Shown: positions 1 through 9,434 of the stretch, one piece after another | How positions within the stretch are numbered: position 1 is the stretch's first letter | How the letters are laid out: each line of letters begins with the position of its first letter | Assembly (NCBI GenBank): GCA_023433615.1 | Contig: JAEZCJ010000208.1 | Location: 1-49,912 of the forward strand | Length of the DNA stretch: 49,912 bases | Reading direction: 5' to 3' | Origin: Bacillota bacterium | GTDB lineage: Bacteria; Bacillota; Bacilli; Paenibacillales; Paenibacillaceae | The notes under the pieces: generated by a model | Told to the model about the DNA's origin: nothing | What the model saw: the letters and a program-made list of their open reading frames with translations, nothing else | Database searches by the model: none | Position numbers and translations under genes: made by a program

Positions 1-20
1 GCCTTGCTCACCGGCAAGGC
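1..20 (-). terminator. Hairpin after the AAA ATPase gene, cut by window edge
   Basis: Perfect 7-bp arms (GCCTTGC / GCAAGGC) with a 6-nt loop lie 13 bases beyond the ATPase stop codon on the minus strand. Any T-tract would fall outside the window, so terminator function is only inferred. Confidence 0.45.
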
Positions 21-33
21 TGCCCTTCGTCGT

Positions 34-750
34 CTACCCGTCTTCGTCTTGGAACAGTTCGCGCAGCATTCGTTCCCGATTCTCGAGAAAGCTTCGCGTC
101 ACCGCATAATGCAGCGTATCTTCATAGCGGATCGCCTCAACGGGCTGTTCATCGAAATTCAAGATCTGCGCATTCGGATACCCCAGCAGGATCGGGGAGT
201 GCGTGGCGATGATGAATTGCGCATCCCGCTCGAGATCCTTAATGATGCGCAGCAGCGCCAGCTGCCTGGACGGCGACAGCGCTGCCTCGGGCTCGTCCAA
301 GAGGTAGATCGCCTTCTTGCCGAAGCGGTGCTTGAACAGCGACAGGAATGCTTCCCCGTGCGACTGCTCATGCAGCGATTGGCCGCCGTAATATTGCAGG
401 CTCGCCGGCATCGTATCGATATGGGAGGCAAAATGGTAGAACGTCTCCGCCCGCAGAAAGAAGCCGTTCGTGATCTTCGGCATCCAGGACAGCCGAATGT
501 GGTCGCCGAGCTCCGAGTGGGAAGCTTCTACCTCATAGGCATTGTTCCGGCCTCCGCCTGCCGTGTTGAAGCCGCATTGGTAGGCTACTGCCTCCAGCAG
601 CGTCGATTTGCCCGAACCGTTCTCGCCGACGAAGAACGTGACATTCGTCTCGAAGACCAGCTTCGTCAAGCTCTTAATGGATGGAATACGGAACGGATAG
701 CGATCGGCTTCGGCCGGCTTGTTCACGAGCTCCAGACTGCGCAGGTACAT
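34..750 (-). CDS. AAA family ATPase (ABC/SMC-like single domain)
   Basis: A 238-residue protein that is almost entirely one ABC-type nucleotide-binding domain. Visible motifs are Walker A GENGSGKST (42-50), a signature-like SHGEA (130-134), Walker B ending LLDEPE (150-155) and the switch histidine in ATHSP (H184). There are no membrane segments and no permease partner, so it resembles the stand-alone predicted ATPases of the COG3910/AAA_21 type rather than a transporter subunit. The substrate is unknown. The ATG has GGGAG 9 bases upstream. It lies 60 bp behind the HAD phosphatase on the same strand and may be co-transcribed with it, but no functional link is visible. Confidence 0.85.
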   Translation of the reverse strand: MYLRSLELVNKPAEADRYPFRIPSIKSLTKLVFETNVTFFVGENGSGKSTLLEAVAYQCGFNTAGGGRNNAYEVEASHSELGDHIRLSWMPKITNGFFLRAETFYHFASHIDTMPASLQYYGGQSLHEQSHGEAFLSLFKHRFGKKAIYLLDEPEAALSPSRQLALLRIIKDLERDAQFIIATHSPILLGYPNAQILNFDEQPVEAIRYEDTLHYAVTRSFLENRERMLRELFQDEDG

Positions 751-810
751 GCCCCATACTCCCTTCCAGCTGCTGCAATCCGCCTAACGGACGGTATCAC
801 GCTATTTTAT

Positions 811-1587
811 CTATCCCGACAACAGACCTGCCTTCACAAGCCCCTTACGGATCCCGCCCTCGTCGACATGAGCCGTCACATAGTCCGCATAGGGCAGCAG
901 CTCCTCGTGGGAGTTGCCCATCGCGACGCCGAATCCGACATATTCGAGCATCTCCTTATCGTTCAAGCCGTCCCCGAAGGCAACTGCCTCTGCCGCCGTC
1001 ATTCCCAGCTTGCCGAGCAGCGCTTCAATGCCTTGCGCCTTGGAGCCGCCCGCGGGAAGCACATCGATCGCATACGGGTGCCAACGGATCAGCTTCAGAT
1101 CGGTCAGCTGCTCCTCGTATGCCGCCTCATCCCCGGCTGCGCAGTGCAGGAACATCTGGAAGATCTCGTTATCCCGCCAGAACTCGGGGTCATAGCCCGG
1201 CATGTTCACCTTGAGCGAATTGATCGACGAGGTCACGAATTGATCCTCGGCGTCGGTGTAGTAGGCGTGCTCGCCCTGGAACACCAGGGAGTGCCTGTTC
1301 TGCCCCGCCAGCTGCACGAGCGACTCGATGCTGGTCTTCGGAATAAGCCGCTTGTACATCACCTTGCCTTGATACACCGCGTATGCCCCGTTCAGGCAGA
1401 TGAAAGACTCGATGCCCGTGAGCTCCAGCAGCGGCTGGATGAAGTACGGCGCACGCCCCGTCGCGATGACAGGCTCTACGCCGCTCGCCTTCAGTTCGCG
1501 GATTGCCGCGATCGTATCCGCAGGCACTTCCTTCTCCTCGTTCACCAACGTACCGTCAATATCGAAAAAGACCATTTTGTAAGCCAT
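811..1587 (-). CDS. Cof-type HAD-superfamily hydrolase
   Basis: A 258-residue cytoplasmic phosphatase of the Cof/YidA group. Motif I is FFDIDGTLV with the nucleophile and acid/base pair D9 and D11. Motif IV is GDGLND at 205-210. The large central insert (about residues 85-185) is the type C2 cap that sets substrate choice in this family, usually sugar phosphates or nucleotide-type phosphoesters. The length is normal for the family. The actual substrate cannot be read from sequence. A GGGAGA ribosome site precedes the ATG, and a perfect TATAAT lies 62-67 bases upstream on the minus strand (1649-1654). Confidence 0.88.
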   Translation of the reverse strand: MAYKMVFFDIDGTLVNEEKEVPADTIAAIRELKASGVEPVIATGRAPYFIQPLLELTGIESFICLNGAYAVYQGKVMYKRLIPKTSIESLVQLAGQNRHSLVFQGEHAYYTDAEDQFVTSSINSLKVNMPGYDPEFWRDNEIFQMFLHCAAGDEAAYEEQLTDLKLIRWHPYAIDVLPAGGSKAQGIEALLGKLGMTAAEAVAFGDGLNDKEMLEYVGFGVAMGNSHEELLPYADYVTAHVDEGGIRKGLVKAGLLSG

Positions 1588-1935
1588 ACGTATGCTGTTC
1601 TCCCATTCTTAACGCGATTAGTCGTTCATCTCATGAAGTTCTTAGTGCATTATATATTACTTTCGCGGCGCGAAAAAGCCCCGGCCGGCGCCGGTCGGAC
1701 CGAACCGGGCATCGGGAGTGCGGGGGACGGCGTTAATGACCGCGGAATCACGAATAATGGACGAAACTTCGAGCCGTTATGGTTCAAGAATGAAATCGTC
1801 GTTCGAGAATTCGCCGAATTCGTGTAGCGAGTGTTCTGAACGCGTGTTAAACTAAGAGTGGACATTGTGGTGAAAATGAAAGGCGTTAAGCAACGGCATC
1901 GTGCATTCATAGCTATCGATAGGTGGTGTTCGCAG
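1588..1935. promoter_or_regulatory. Divergent intergenic region between HAD and GMC genes
   Basis: This 348-bp gap separates the divergent HAD and GMC genes. It holds a minus-strand TATAAT (1649-1654) with no good -35, and next to it a 15-bp palindrome TTTCGCG-G-CGCGAAA (1661-1675) that would sit in the spacer and could be an operator for the HAD promoter. I see no convincing sigma-A promoter for the GMC gene and no other gene. Confidence 0.4.
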
Positions 1936-4056
1936 ATGAACGATAAGACGATTAGAGCGGAGTTACACGCGATTGTGGAAGCGGTTGCGAATCGGATGAT
2001 ACCGGGCGATGCATGGCCGTCGGCGACCGAGGGCGGCGTCATGGACTACCTGGAGCGCCGCGCTGCCGAGGAGCCTGCCGAATGGCAGGCCGTCATCTTG
2101 CCGGGGCTCCGGGCACTCGATGCGGAAGCCGCCGCGCGCTATGGCGCGCCTTATGCGGCCCTGACTGAAACGCAGCAAGACGAGCTCCTGAAGCTTGCGG
2201 AGCAGCAGCTTGTCCGGGATTGGCCCGTAGCGCCGAAGCCGTGGTTCGAGCTGCTGCTGTGCTTGGTCGCGGAGGGCTACTACGGCAGTCCCGAAGCCGG
2301 CGGCAACCGCGAAGCCAAGTCATGGGACATGATCGGCTTCCGGCCGGGCCCTGTCCCGGGCAGCGAAGCGCCGGTCCAAGAGACGGACCTTGAGACGCGG
2401 ACCATGGACCAGCTGCGCGACCGGTACGACGCGATCGTCGTGGGCGCCGGAGCCGGGGGTTCCGTGGCAGCCGCGCTGCTCGCCGAAGCTGGACTCCAAG
2501 TGCTTGTCGTCGAGCGCGGAAGCTGGCTGCGCTACGATCAAGTCGGCAGCGACCATCTGCGCAATCATCGGCTTAGCCGGTACGGCCACAACACGGGCCC
2601 AAGCCTTACGGGCCATCCCCGCACGTTCTTGGGGACAGACGGTACGGAGCGCATCACCGCGCCCCACGAAGGCGACTATCATAATAACGCGATGACGGTC
2701 GGCGGCGGCACGCGGGTGTACGGCGCGCAGGCTTGGCGGTTTCATGCGGATGATTTTCGCATGGCGACGCGATACGGCGTTCCGGAAGGCAGCTCGCTGA
2801 GCGACTGGCCGATCAGCTATGACGAGCTCGAGCCTTACTACGAGCGGGCCGAATGGGAGGTCGGCGTCTCGGGGCACGGCGATGCCCATCCCGGACGCGG
2901 CCATCGGCGCAGCCCCTATCCGATGCCGGCGCTGCCGTTGACCTTGGAAGCCGAACGACTGGCCCGAGCGGCAGCGAATCTCGGCTGGAACGCGGGACCG
3001 GTTCCGCTGCTTATCAACACCGTCGAACGCGACGGCAGGCCCGCCTGCGGCCGCTGCGGCCAGTGCGTAGGATTTGCTTGCCCGACCAACAGCAAGAACG
3101 GCGGCCACAACACGATGCTCGTAAGAGCGCTCGCTACCGGCAATTGCGACCTGATCTGCGATACGGCGGTGGAGCGCGTCGATACCGAGGGCGGCAAGCG
3201 CGCCACCGGGGTGCGCCTCGTGACGGAGACGGCAGGTGTCGCTGCGCGCCGGCAAGTGCGGGCGGGACAAGTGGTCGTGGCTGCCGGCGCGATCGAGAGC
3301 GCGCGGCTGCTGCTCAACTCGGCGAGCGATGCGGAACCGCAAGGGGTCGGCAACCGGCACGGACAAGTCGGCTTGCACTTGCAGGGGCACGTGTATTCAG
3401 GCGCCTTAGGGCTCTTCGATGAACAAGTGATGGACGGTCTGGGACCTGGCGTCAGCATCGCGACCTTCCGTTTCGACCACGGCAACGACGGCATTATCGG
3501 AGGCGGCATGCTGGCCAATGAGTTCACGCGGCTGCCGCTTATCCACTGGTACCGCGCGCTTGCGCCGGATGCGCCGCGCTGGGGGCACGCAGGCAAGACG
3601 ACGATGCGTGACGCGTACCTGCGCACGAGCCAGATCCAGGGTCCGATCCAAGAGATTCCGACTGCGGACTCGCGCGTGAGGCTCTCGCCTGCGGTGAAGG
3701 ATCGGTTCGGCATCCCTGTGGTGCAATTGTCGGGCAGCGTGCATCCCGAATCGCTGCGGGCGGCGGACATGCTCGGCGAGCAAGCGGCGAACTGGCTGAC
3801 GGCCGCCGGAGCGCGCCAAGTATGGCGCACCCGCCCGGGCGGAGGCTTGAGCGGCGGGCAGCATCAAGCGGGAACGCTCCGCATGGGCGCAGACCCCGCG
3901 ACCTCGGTCACCGATCCGCTGGGCCGCGTGCACGGCTATGACAACCTCTGGGTGAGCGACGGCTCCGTGCACGTGACGAACGGCGGGGTTAACCCGGTGC
4001 TGACGATCCTCGCGCTTGCTTTTCGCACGGCGGATAACATCGTGAAGCATGGCTGA
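1936..4056 (+). CDS. GMC oxidoreductase fused to gluconate 2-dehydrogenase subunit 3-like domain
   Basis: The start is ATG 1936, chosen because AGGTGG lies 10 bases upstream; the open frame begins earlier but lacks a site. The 706-residue product has an N-terminal alpha-helical region (about 1-145) ending in GFRPGP, like the small subunit 3 of membrane gluconate 2-dehydrogenases. A GMC flavoprotein follows: FAD Rossmann motif GAGAGG (170-175) with acidic E193, a four-cysteine cluster (C370, C373, C376, C381), and a GMC C-terminal domain with the catalytic-type motif HVTNGGVNP. These two parts are usually separate genes. No signal peptide or Tat motif is seen, so a cytoplasmic sugar or polyol dehydrogenase is likely, with unknown substrate. 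No cytochrome c subunit gene is nearby. Confidence 0.85.
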   Translation: MNDKTIRAELHAIVEAVANRMIPGDAWPSATEGGVMDYLERRAAEEPAEWQAVILPGLRALDAEAAARYGAPYAALTETQQDELLKLAEQQLVRDWPVAPKPWFELLLCLVAEGYYGSPEAGGNREAKSWDMIGFRPGPVPGSEAPVQETDLETRTMDQLRDRYDAIVVGAGAGGSVAAALLAEAGLQVLVVERGSWLRYDQVGSDHLRNHRLSRYGHNTGPSLTGHPRTFLGTDGTERITAPHEGDYHNNAMTVGGGTRVYGAQAWRFHADDFRMATRYGVPEGSSLSDWPISYDELEPYYERAEWEVGVSGHGDAHPGRGHRRSPYPMPALPLTLEAERLARAAANLGWNAGPVPLLINTVERDGRPACGRCGQCVGFACPTNSKNGGHNTMLVRALATGNCDLICDTAVERVDTEGGKRATGVRLVTETAGVAARRQVRAGQVVVAAGAIESARLLLNSASDAEPQGVGNRHGQVGLHLQGHVYSGALGLFDEQVMDGLGPGVSIATFRFDHGNDGIIGGGMLANEFTRLPLIHWYRALAPDAPRWGHAGKTTMRDAYLRTSQIQGPIQEIPTADSRVRLSPAVKDRFGIPVVQLSGSVHPESLRAADMLGEQAANWLTAAGARQVWRTRPGGGLSGGQHQAGTLRMGADPATSVTDPLGRVHGYDNLWVSDGSVHVTNGGVNPVLTILALAFRTADNIVKHG

Positions 4057-4073
4057 TCGGCTGGCGTAACGAG

Positions 4074-4106
4074 AGAAGAGGGGCTGCAAGCGCAGCACCC
4101 TCTTCT
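4074..4106. terminator. Bidirectional terminator between GMC and DedA genes
   Basis: Arms of 14-15 bp (AGAAGAGGG-GCTGC, with one bulged base on the right side) form a hairpin with a short loop between the convergent gene ends at 4056 and 4113. It can serve both strands. Confidence 0.75.
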
Positions 4107-4112
4107 TATTCG

Positions 4113-4703
4113 TTATGCCGATTGCGAGTGGTCTTCCCTCTTCTTCCTCTTCGCCTTGCTTCGCTTGACCAGCAGATACACGAGCACGATCGGCACGATC
4201 GCAGCCAGCATGTAGTAGGAGACGTTGCCGACCATCCCCTCGGCCGCGCGGCCATACACGTAGAACAAGACGCCCACGACGTAAAATTTCGCCGCGCGGC
4301 CAATGGATGCATAGAGCATCAGCCGCCAGAGCGGATAATTGAAACTGCCGGACAGTATCGTGAACACCTTGAACGGAATCGGCGTGAATGCCCCGACCAG
4401 GATCGCGAGCTCGCCCTTGCTCTGAAATAAAGTGCTCGCTTTATCGATCCAGCTCTTCTTGAGAAGCTTGGAAATGATCGAATGGCCCACCGTCTTGCCG
4501 ATCAGATAGCCGAACGGCGTCCCCGCAAGACAAGCGATATAGCCGACGGTTGCCAGCCAGAGCGCTGCGCTCGGGTCGACCACGCTGAAGGATACTTGCG
4601 AGAAGAAGGCCGGAATCGGGAAGATGATGGCATCCGCGAAGGAATGGATGGCCAGCCCCCATATTCCGAAGTCCTCTAGGAAATCTACGATATTTTGCAG
4701 CAC
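4113..4703 (-). CDS. DedA/VTT-domain (YqaA-like) membrane protein
   Basis: The start is assigned to GTG 4703, six bases after GAGAGGAG; the open frame runs 17 codons further upstream without a site. The 196-residue product begins at VLQNIVDFLEDFG and has several hydrophobic segments, with the VTT-type core including the GTPFGYLIGK and GAFTPIPFKVF motifs (about residues 60-125). It ends in a basic tail rich in K and R. Members of this superfamily (DedA, YqaA, TMEM41B/VMP1) are linked to lipid scrambling or transport and envelope homeostasis. The particular activity here is not known. It is monocistronic by layout, between two terminators. Confidence 0.82.
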   Translation of the reverse strand: MLQNIVDFLEDFGIWGLAIHSFADAIIFPIPAFFSQVSFSVVDPSAALWLATVGYIACLAGTPFGYLIGKTVGHSIISKLLKKSWIDKASTLFQSKGELAILVGAFTPIPFKVFTILSGSFNYPLWRLMLYASIGRAAKFYVVGVLFYVYGRAAEGMVGNVSYYMLAAIVPIVLVYLLVKRSKAKRKKREDHSQSA

Positions 4704-4936
4704 GACGAAGCTCCTCTCTGCAAAAGCTAAGCCGCTGCCATAGCTTCCACGCACGTTGATCGCCAGAATAAGGATGAAGGTAAGGTTGATTCGGTGTTTG
4801 GTTCACCAGTACTACGAAAAAGTTCGGCTGTCGTTCCAGCGTTTTGTGCTGGAAATGTGTGCTAGCGGGAGGAGCTTCATCCTGCTGCCCGATCGCGGTT
4901 CGACCGCATGCACGATGCCTTCCGCTCTACGCCGAA

Positions 4937-4973
4937 AGCCCCGCATGTTCAGTTGAACTGAACATGCGGGGCT
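4937..4973. terminator. Perfect inverted repeat after the GH2 gene
   Basis: An 18-bp perfect inverted repeat (4937-4954 with 4956-4973) lies 12 bases beyond the GH2 stop codon. Only a short TTT follows on the minus strand, so it is a terminator or 3' stabilising hairpin for the operon end. Confidence 0.7.
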
Positions 4974-4984
4974 TCGCTTCTGCG

Positions 4985-7795
4985 CTAGCCGAGCAGCTTC
5001 TGCACGTCAGCCGCCTCTAGCTCTACGGTCGGGGCCAAGCGCTCCGACCGCACATATCGGGCCAGACTGTGCAGGAACTGCCTGCCCTCCGGCGTGCTGA
5101 CCGCGCGCTCGCGATCGACCGCGCAGACGAGCAGGCTGCCCTCCCCGACGCGGCACTCGAACAGCAGGCCCAGCTTATGGTTCCGCTCGAAGTTGTCGAT
5201 CGTCTGGACGATCGGCTGCAGCTCCTTGGGCATGCCGTCCAGGATGAACGACCGCGAATGCATGACGATCGACCACCACGGGTACGTCGAATGGCTCTCG
5301 CTCGGGAACGCCGCCAATGCCGGATGCGTCTCGTCGATCAGCAAGCCCAGCGTGCCCACCGGTACCGGCTTGTTCATGCTCTCCGAGATCGAGCGGAACA
5401 TCGGGTAGCACCAGAAGTCCGTGCAGTAGGTGCCTTCGACCGTATGGGCCGGCGACAGCCCGCCGGGCTTCGGCATGAGCAGCACGTTCTCGCCCCGCTC
5501 CAGCAGGGCAACCGCTTCCTCTGACAGCGCGTCGAACAGATGCAGCCCGGACAAGTCTGCCGTTACGTCCTTCGGGTAAATCCATAGTTCGTAACGCTTC
5601 GCGATGTCCGTACCCGCGATCGCGAGCGACAGCGTCGCCTTCGTCATCGCCGCCACATCCGGCATCGCAAGCTCGATCTTGCCGATGTCGATGTCATGCG
5701 CGCCTTCAGCCGCCATCGCCTCCATCGCGCCTCCGGCCAGCTCCGTCTCTCCGGCTGCCAGCTTCCACTCGAGCTGCAGGCTGCCGATCGGCAGCGGCCT
5801 GTAGTACGCAAGCTCCACCGCTGCGCTGAACCGTTCCTCGGCAATGTAGTTGTACCGCTCGAAGCGTCCCAGCAGCACAGCATCCGAGCAGAAGCTGCGC
5901 CACTCCTCCGGCGAGATCAGCCCCTTCGAGTCCATGAACGCATCGAGAATGCCGACAAGCGCGGTCCCTTGGCCGCTGAAGTCCTGCAGGTCCAGCAGTT
6001 GGAACCCGGCCAGCCGCTTCGAGCGGAAAGCCGCCTCCAGTTCTTCCTTATAGCAGGCAACCGCCAGCTTCCCCGAGCTGTCGAAGAATCGGCCTGCGAG
6101 ATGTCCCATCCCCTTTGCCTCCAACCGCTCGCGGAACACCTCGAAGTTGCGCGCCTTCAGCGGCCCTTCATACTTCTCGATCTCCTCGTAGCGGGGATAC
6201 ATCGCGTACTGCCCGATCTCGTGGGACAGGACCGGAATATGCGGAATCAGCTCCTCGCCGACCGCTTCCGCCTTCACTGTCCGCGCTTCGGTGCCGTACT
6301 GGATCTGAATCGTCCCGTCACCGCCAGCGGCACCTTGTCCCTCATCGGCCCTCACGCGTCCCGGCACGATCTGCTCGTCGTAATCCTTCATCGTGCCCGG
6401 CCGGTCGGTCTGCACATGTCCGAGCGGCGCGTCGCACATCGCGTACGAGCCCCGGAACAGCCGGTCCCGCGAGAAGCGGACGCCGGTGAAGAAATCCTCC
6501 TCCTCCAGGATGACCGGCACGAACTGGAAGTTGTTCGAGCCCTGCGTGTAGAGGCGGCGATTATCGTACGCCTTATAAGCTTGCAGAATCGCATTCAACC
6601 GATTCTTGCTGCCCCACAGCTCGTTGCCCAGCGACATCATGACGAACGAAGGATGGTTGCCGAACGCCCGCAGAATGCGGAAGCCCTCTTCGATCAAGTA
6701 GTCCTGCTCAGCCTGGTTATGGTTCGCTTCGCCCTCTTCCGTGATCGTCCCCCAGAACGGCAGTTCCGGCTCCATGTAGATGCCGAGCATGTCCGCGGCC
6801 GTGAAGGCCGCTTCCGGCGGACAGCACGTATGGAAGCGGTAATGGTTGATGCCGTAAGACTTGGCGGTGCCGAGCACGTCCAGCCATTCCTCTACGGTCG
6901 TAGGCGCGAATCCCGTTAACGGGAAAATCAATCCGTCATGCTTGCCCCGCAGGAACGTCTTCCGGCCGTTGATCGCGAACTTGTCGCCGTCTGCCTTGAA
7001 TTCGCGCAAGCCGACAATCACCTCAACCGTATCTGCTGTCTCTCCGTTATTATCGAGCTTGAGCGTAAGCTTGTACAGATGCGGTTCCGACTCGCTCCAG
7101 AGCACCGCATCTTCGCCAAGCTCATATGGAATCACCAGTTCCCCTGTCGACACCGCATACGACATCGGCTTCGCGCTGTGCCCGCTTCCTCCATGAATCG
7201 CCGCAGCCGATACGGTCAGCGGCCCGCTTGGAGTCCCGATTATTTGCGCGCGAATCGTGACCGACTTGTCCCAAGGCTCAGGGTACACTTGCACATTATG
7301 CAGAGACGCCGCCCCGTGGAACTGCAGCTCGATCCGGCCGGTAATGCCGTTCCAATTGGTCTGCGTATCGCGGGAGGTCATATGGCCGCCCTTGGTCGGA
7401 TAATCGGTATTGTCGACCCGAATCGTGATCCGATGCCTCCCGCTCGCCAATGCGCCGATCGCATGGAGATGCGGCGCGCACAGGCTGTTCTGCGTCCCGA
7501 TCTCGCGTCCGTCGACCCACACGGTCGTCACGCGCGTCCGCTCTAGGTATAACGTACAGGAGACGCCGCCCAGCTTCGCCGGGATGTCGAACTCGCGCGA
7601 GAACCACGCATAGCCCTCGAACTTGTAGGCATCCGTAAGCGCGCCTGTATCGACGGCCTCATTGGGCTTGCCCTTCCGTGCATGCGAAGTCGTGCCGGGC
7701 AGCGTCATCGTATCCTCGAACGGCTGACGGAGCCCTTCCTTACGCTCATCCAACTGCAGCTCCCATGTACCTTCCAATCCTAGCTTAGCCAACAT
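4985..7795 (-). CDS. Glycoside hydrolase family 2 enzyme (beta-galactosidase/beta-glucuronidase type)
   Basis: A 936-residue retaining glycosidase without signal peptide, so intracellular. The order is a jelly-roll sugar-binding domain (about 5-160), an immunoglobulin-like domain (about 165-268), then the TIM barrel. The acid/base glutamate is E392 in SLGNELWG and the likely nucleophile is E526 in SHEIGQY. A long C-terminal beta region follows. GH2 members cleave beta-galactosides, beta-mannosides or beta-glucuronides; the sequence does not settle which. It is the last gene of the permease-SBP-kinase-regulator operon and would hydrolyse the oligosaccharide that this transporter imports. A GGGGATGG site precedes the ATG. 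Confidence 0.9.
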   Translation of the reverse strand: MLAKLGLEGTWELQLDERKEGLRQPFEDTMTLPGTTSHARKGKPNEAVDTGALTDAYKFEGYAWFSREFDIPAKLGGVSCTLYLERTRVTTVWVDGREIGTQNSLCAPHLHAIGALASGRHRITIRVDNTDYPTKGGHMTSRDTQTNWNGITGRIELQFHGAASLHNVQVYPEPWDKSVTIRAQIIGTPSGPLTVSAAAIHGGSGHSAKPMSYAVSTGELVIPYELGEDAVLWSESEPHLYKLTLKLDNNGETADTVEVIVGLREFKADGDKFAINGRKTFLRGKHDGLIFPLTGFAPTTVEEWLDVLGTAKSYGINHYRFHTCCPPEAAFTAADMLGIYMEPELPFWGTITEEGEANHNQAEQDYLIEEGFRILRAFGNHPSFVMMSLGNELWGSKNRLNAILQAYKAYDNRRLYTQGSNNFQFVPVILEEEDFFTGVRFSRDRLFRGSYAMCDAPLGHVQTDRPGTMKDYDEQIVPGRVRADEGQGAAGGDGTIQIQYGTEARTVKAEAVGEELIPHIPVLSHEIGQYAMYPRYEEIEKYEGPLKARNFEVFRERLEAKGMGHLAGRFFDSSGKLAVACYKEELEAAFRSKRLAGFQLLDLQDFSGQGTALVGILDAFMDSKGLISPEEWRSFCSDAVLLGRFERYNYIAEERFSAAVELAYYRPLPIGSLQLEWKLAAGETELAGGAMEAMAAEGAHDIDIGKIELAMPDVAAMTKATLSLAIAGTDIAKRYELWIYPKDVTADLSGLHLFDALSEEAVALLERGENVLLMPKPGGLSPAHTVEGTYCTDFWCYPMFRSISESMNKPVPVGTLGLLIDETHPALAAFPSESHSTYPWWSIVMHSRSFILDGMPKELQPIVQTIDNFERNHKLGLLFECRVGEGSLLVCAVDRERAVSTPEGRQFLHSLARYVRSERLAPTVELEAADVQKLLG

Positions 7796-7841
7796 ATGCT
7801 GCCATCCCCGACCTTTCGGCGCTTCACCCGCGCATCAGTAG

Positions 7842-9434
7842 TTATTGCCAATGGTAATCTCTGTATTCCTGCGGCGTTCGGCCCGTGAACTTTTTGAACA
7901 GGTAGGCAAAATACGCCGCCGTCTGGAACCCTACCCGTTCGGCTACCTCATAAACTCGTATCGTTGGATCCTGGAGCAGCGCGATCGCCTGGTTCATGCG
8001 GGTCTCCAGGATGAACTCCGACACCGTCTTGCCCGTCTCCTTCTTGAACAGGACGCTCAGGTAGCTGGCATTGATGTGATGCAGCTCTGCCAGATGCTTG
8101 ACCGTCACATTCTCGTGGAGATGCTCTTCGATATAGGCTGCAATTCGGCGAATCAGATGATGCTGCCGGTCCACCTGCTCCGTCCGCTCGGCTGCCGCAT
8201 ACCGGCCGATATAGTCCAGCACCAGCTCGCGAACCGCGGCGGCCTGATGGCTGTCGATCAACTGCTGCATAACCGATACGTTCCACTCGGACGCCGACTC
8301 GTCCGTCTGCTTCTGCCTCCGCATCAGTTCGCTGATCAACCCGAGCCCGAACGCCTGAATATAGGAGAAGGGATGCCGCGTCTCCAGCATGTCGAATACG
8401 TTGCGGCCATATTCCAGCACTTTGTTCGCATCGTCCGACTCTGCCAGCATCCGGACGATCTCCGGGATATACTCTTCCCTAACCCGATAGTCCTGATAAT
8501 CCATCTCGTCCAGCCGATCCTCATACAGCAGTTGCCCGTCCTCGATTAACCGTGCCCGCGCCATCATGAATTTCACTTTCTTATAAGCAAGCAGCAACTC
8601 GCTCCAATCCGCGAATCTCTGACTGACTCCGACCGTGATCGTCGAGCCGTACTGTTCCTCCACGATGCGCTGGATGAATGCGTACTGTTTCTCCGTCATC
8701 GCTTGGGTCTCCGGCGTCGGATTCAGATGCAAGGCCAGCACTTCGTCCGCGCTGACCCTGGCGACAATGACGGAAGCCATATCCGAGAGGCTTACGCTGA
8801 CCGCCCGCTGAATACCCGTACTGCGAACGACCCGGCCTTTGGCGTCCAGCTCGCCGTCCATGAAGCGGTCGTAACCGAACACGGCGATGCGTATCCCGCT
8901 CGTCAAGCTCGGCAGTCCCAGCAGCCGGCTCCAAGATTCCATCATGCCGCTGTCTACGGCCCCTTGGATCAGATCGTGCACGAATCGCTCCTTCACGGCG
9001 TCCAAGCTTTCAGATACTTTCTCCTGCAGCTCGATCGTTTCCTCCTCGATACGGCGCCTTTTCTCGATCGCGGTACGAAATGCGGCCAGCTTGGCCTCGA
9101 TTTCCTCCACCTTGATCGGCTTAAGCACGTATCCCTGCGCTCCGACGTGAATCGCCTCCTGCACGAACTCGAACTCGTTGTAGCCGCTGATCATCAGCAC
9201 CTGAACGGCCGGATCCGCTTCCTTGCAGCGTGCGACCAATTCGATGCCGGTCATGACCGGCATCGATACGTCCGTGATCAAGACATCGACCCGATGCTCG
9301 CGCATGATCTGCAGCGCAGCTTCCCCGGAGAAGGCCGCCATCGGCTTGGCATAGCCCAGCGACTTCCAACTTACGTGGCGGATCAGCCCCTGAACATGCA
9401 TCGGCTCGTCGTCCACGACCAGTGCTTGTATCAT
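7842..9434 (-). CDS. YesN-type response regulator with AraC DNA-binding domain
   Basis: A 530-residue regulator with an N-terminal receiver (phospho-acceptor D55 in LITDVSMP, with acidic D8-D9-E10), a long central helical/degenerate nucleotidyl-cyclase-like region (about 150-410), and a C-terminal AraC-type double helix-turn-helix (about 430-530, with VAERVGFQTAAYFAYLFKK). Its ATG overlaps the stop of the sensor kinase as ATGA, which indicates translational coupling. In Bacillus and Paenibacillus such pairs sense extracellular or SBP-bound sugars and activate the adjacent transporter operon; that role is inferred here from position. An AGGAGGA site lies just upstream. Confidence 0.93.
   Translation of the reverse strand: MIQALVVDDEPMHVQGLIRHVSWKSLGYAKPMAAFSGEAALQIMREHRVDVLITDVSMPVMTGIELVARCKEADPAVQVLMISGYNEFEFVQEAIHVGAQGYVLKPIKVEEIEAKLAAFRTAIEKRRRIEEETIELQEKVSESLDAVKERFVHDLIQGAVDSGMMESWSRLLGLPSLTSGIRIAVFGYDRFMDGELDAKGRVVRSTGIQRAVSVSLSDMASVIVARVSADEVLALHLNPTPETQAMTEKQYAFIQRIVEEQYGSTITVGVSQRFADWSELLLAYKKVKFMMARARLIEDGQLLYEDRLDEMDYQDYRVREEYIPEIVRMLAESDDANKVLEYGRNVFDMLETRHPFSYIQAFGLGLISELMRRQKQTDESASEWNVSVMQQLIDSHQAAAVRELVLDYIGRYAAAERTEQVDRQHHLIRRIAAYIEEHLHENVTVKHLAELHHINASYLSVLFKKETGKTVSEFILETRMNQAIALLQDPTIRVYEVAERVGFQTAAYFAYLFKKFTGRTPQEYRDYHWQ

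Noticed and set aside
4..1827. 607-codon plus-strand open frame
   Set aside because: It lies antisense to the AAA ATPase and HAD genes, which have clear motifs and ribosome sites. Its translation is rich in Arg, Leu and His with no domain, as expected from the complement of GC-rich coding DNA.
2320..3390. 356-codon minus-strand open frame
   Set aside because: Antisense to the GMC oxidoreductase; Ala/Arg-rich shadow composition.
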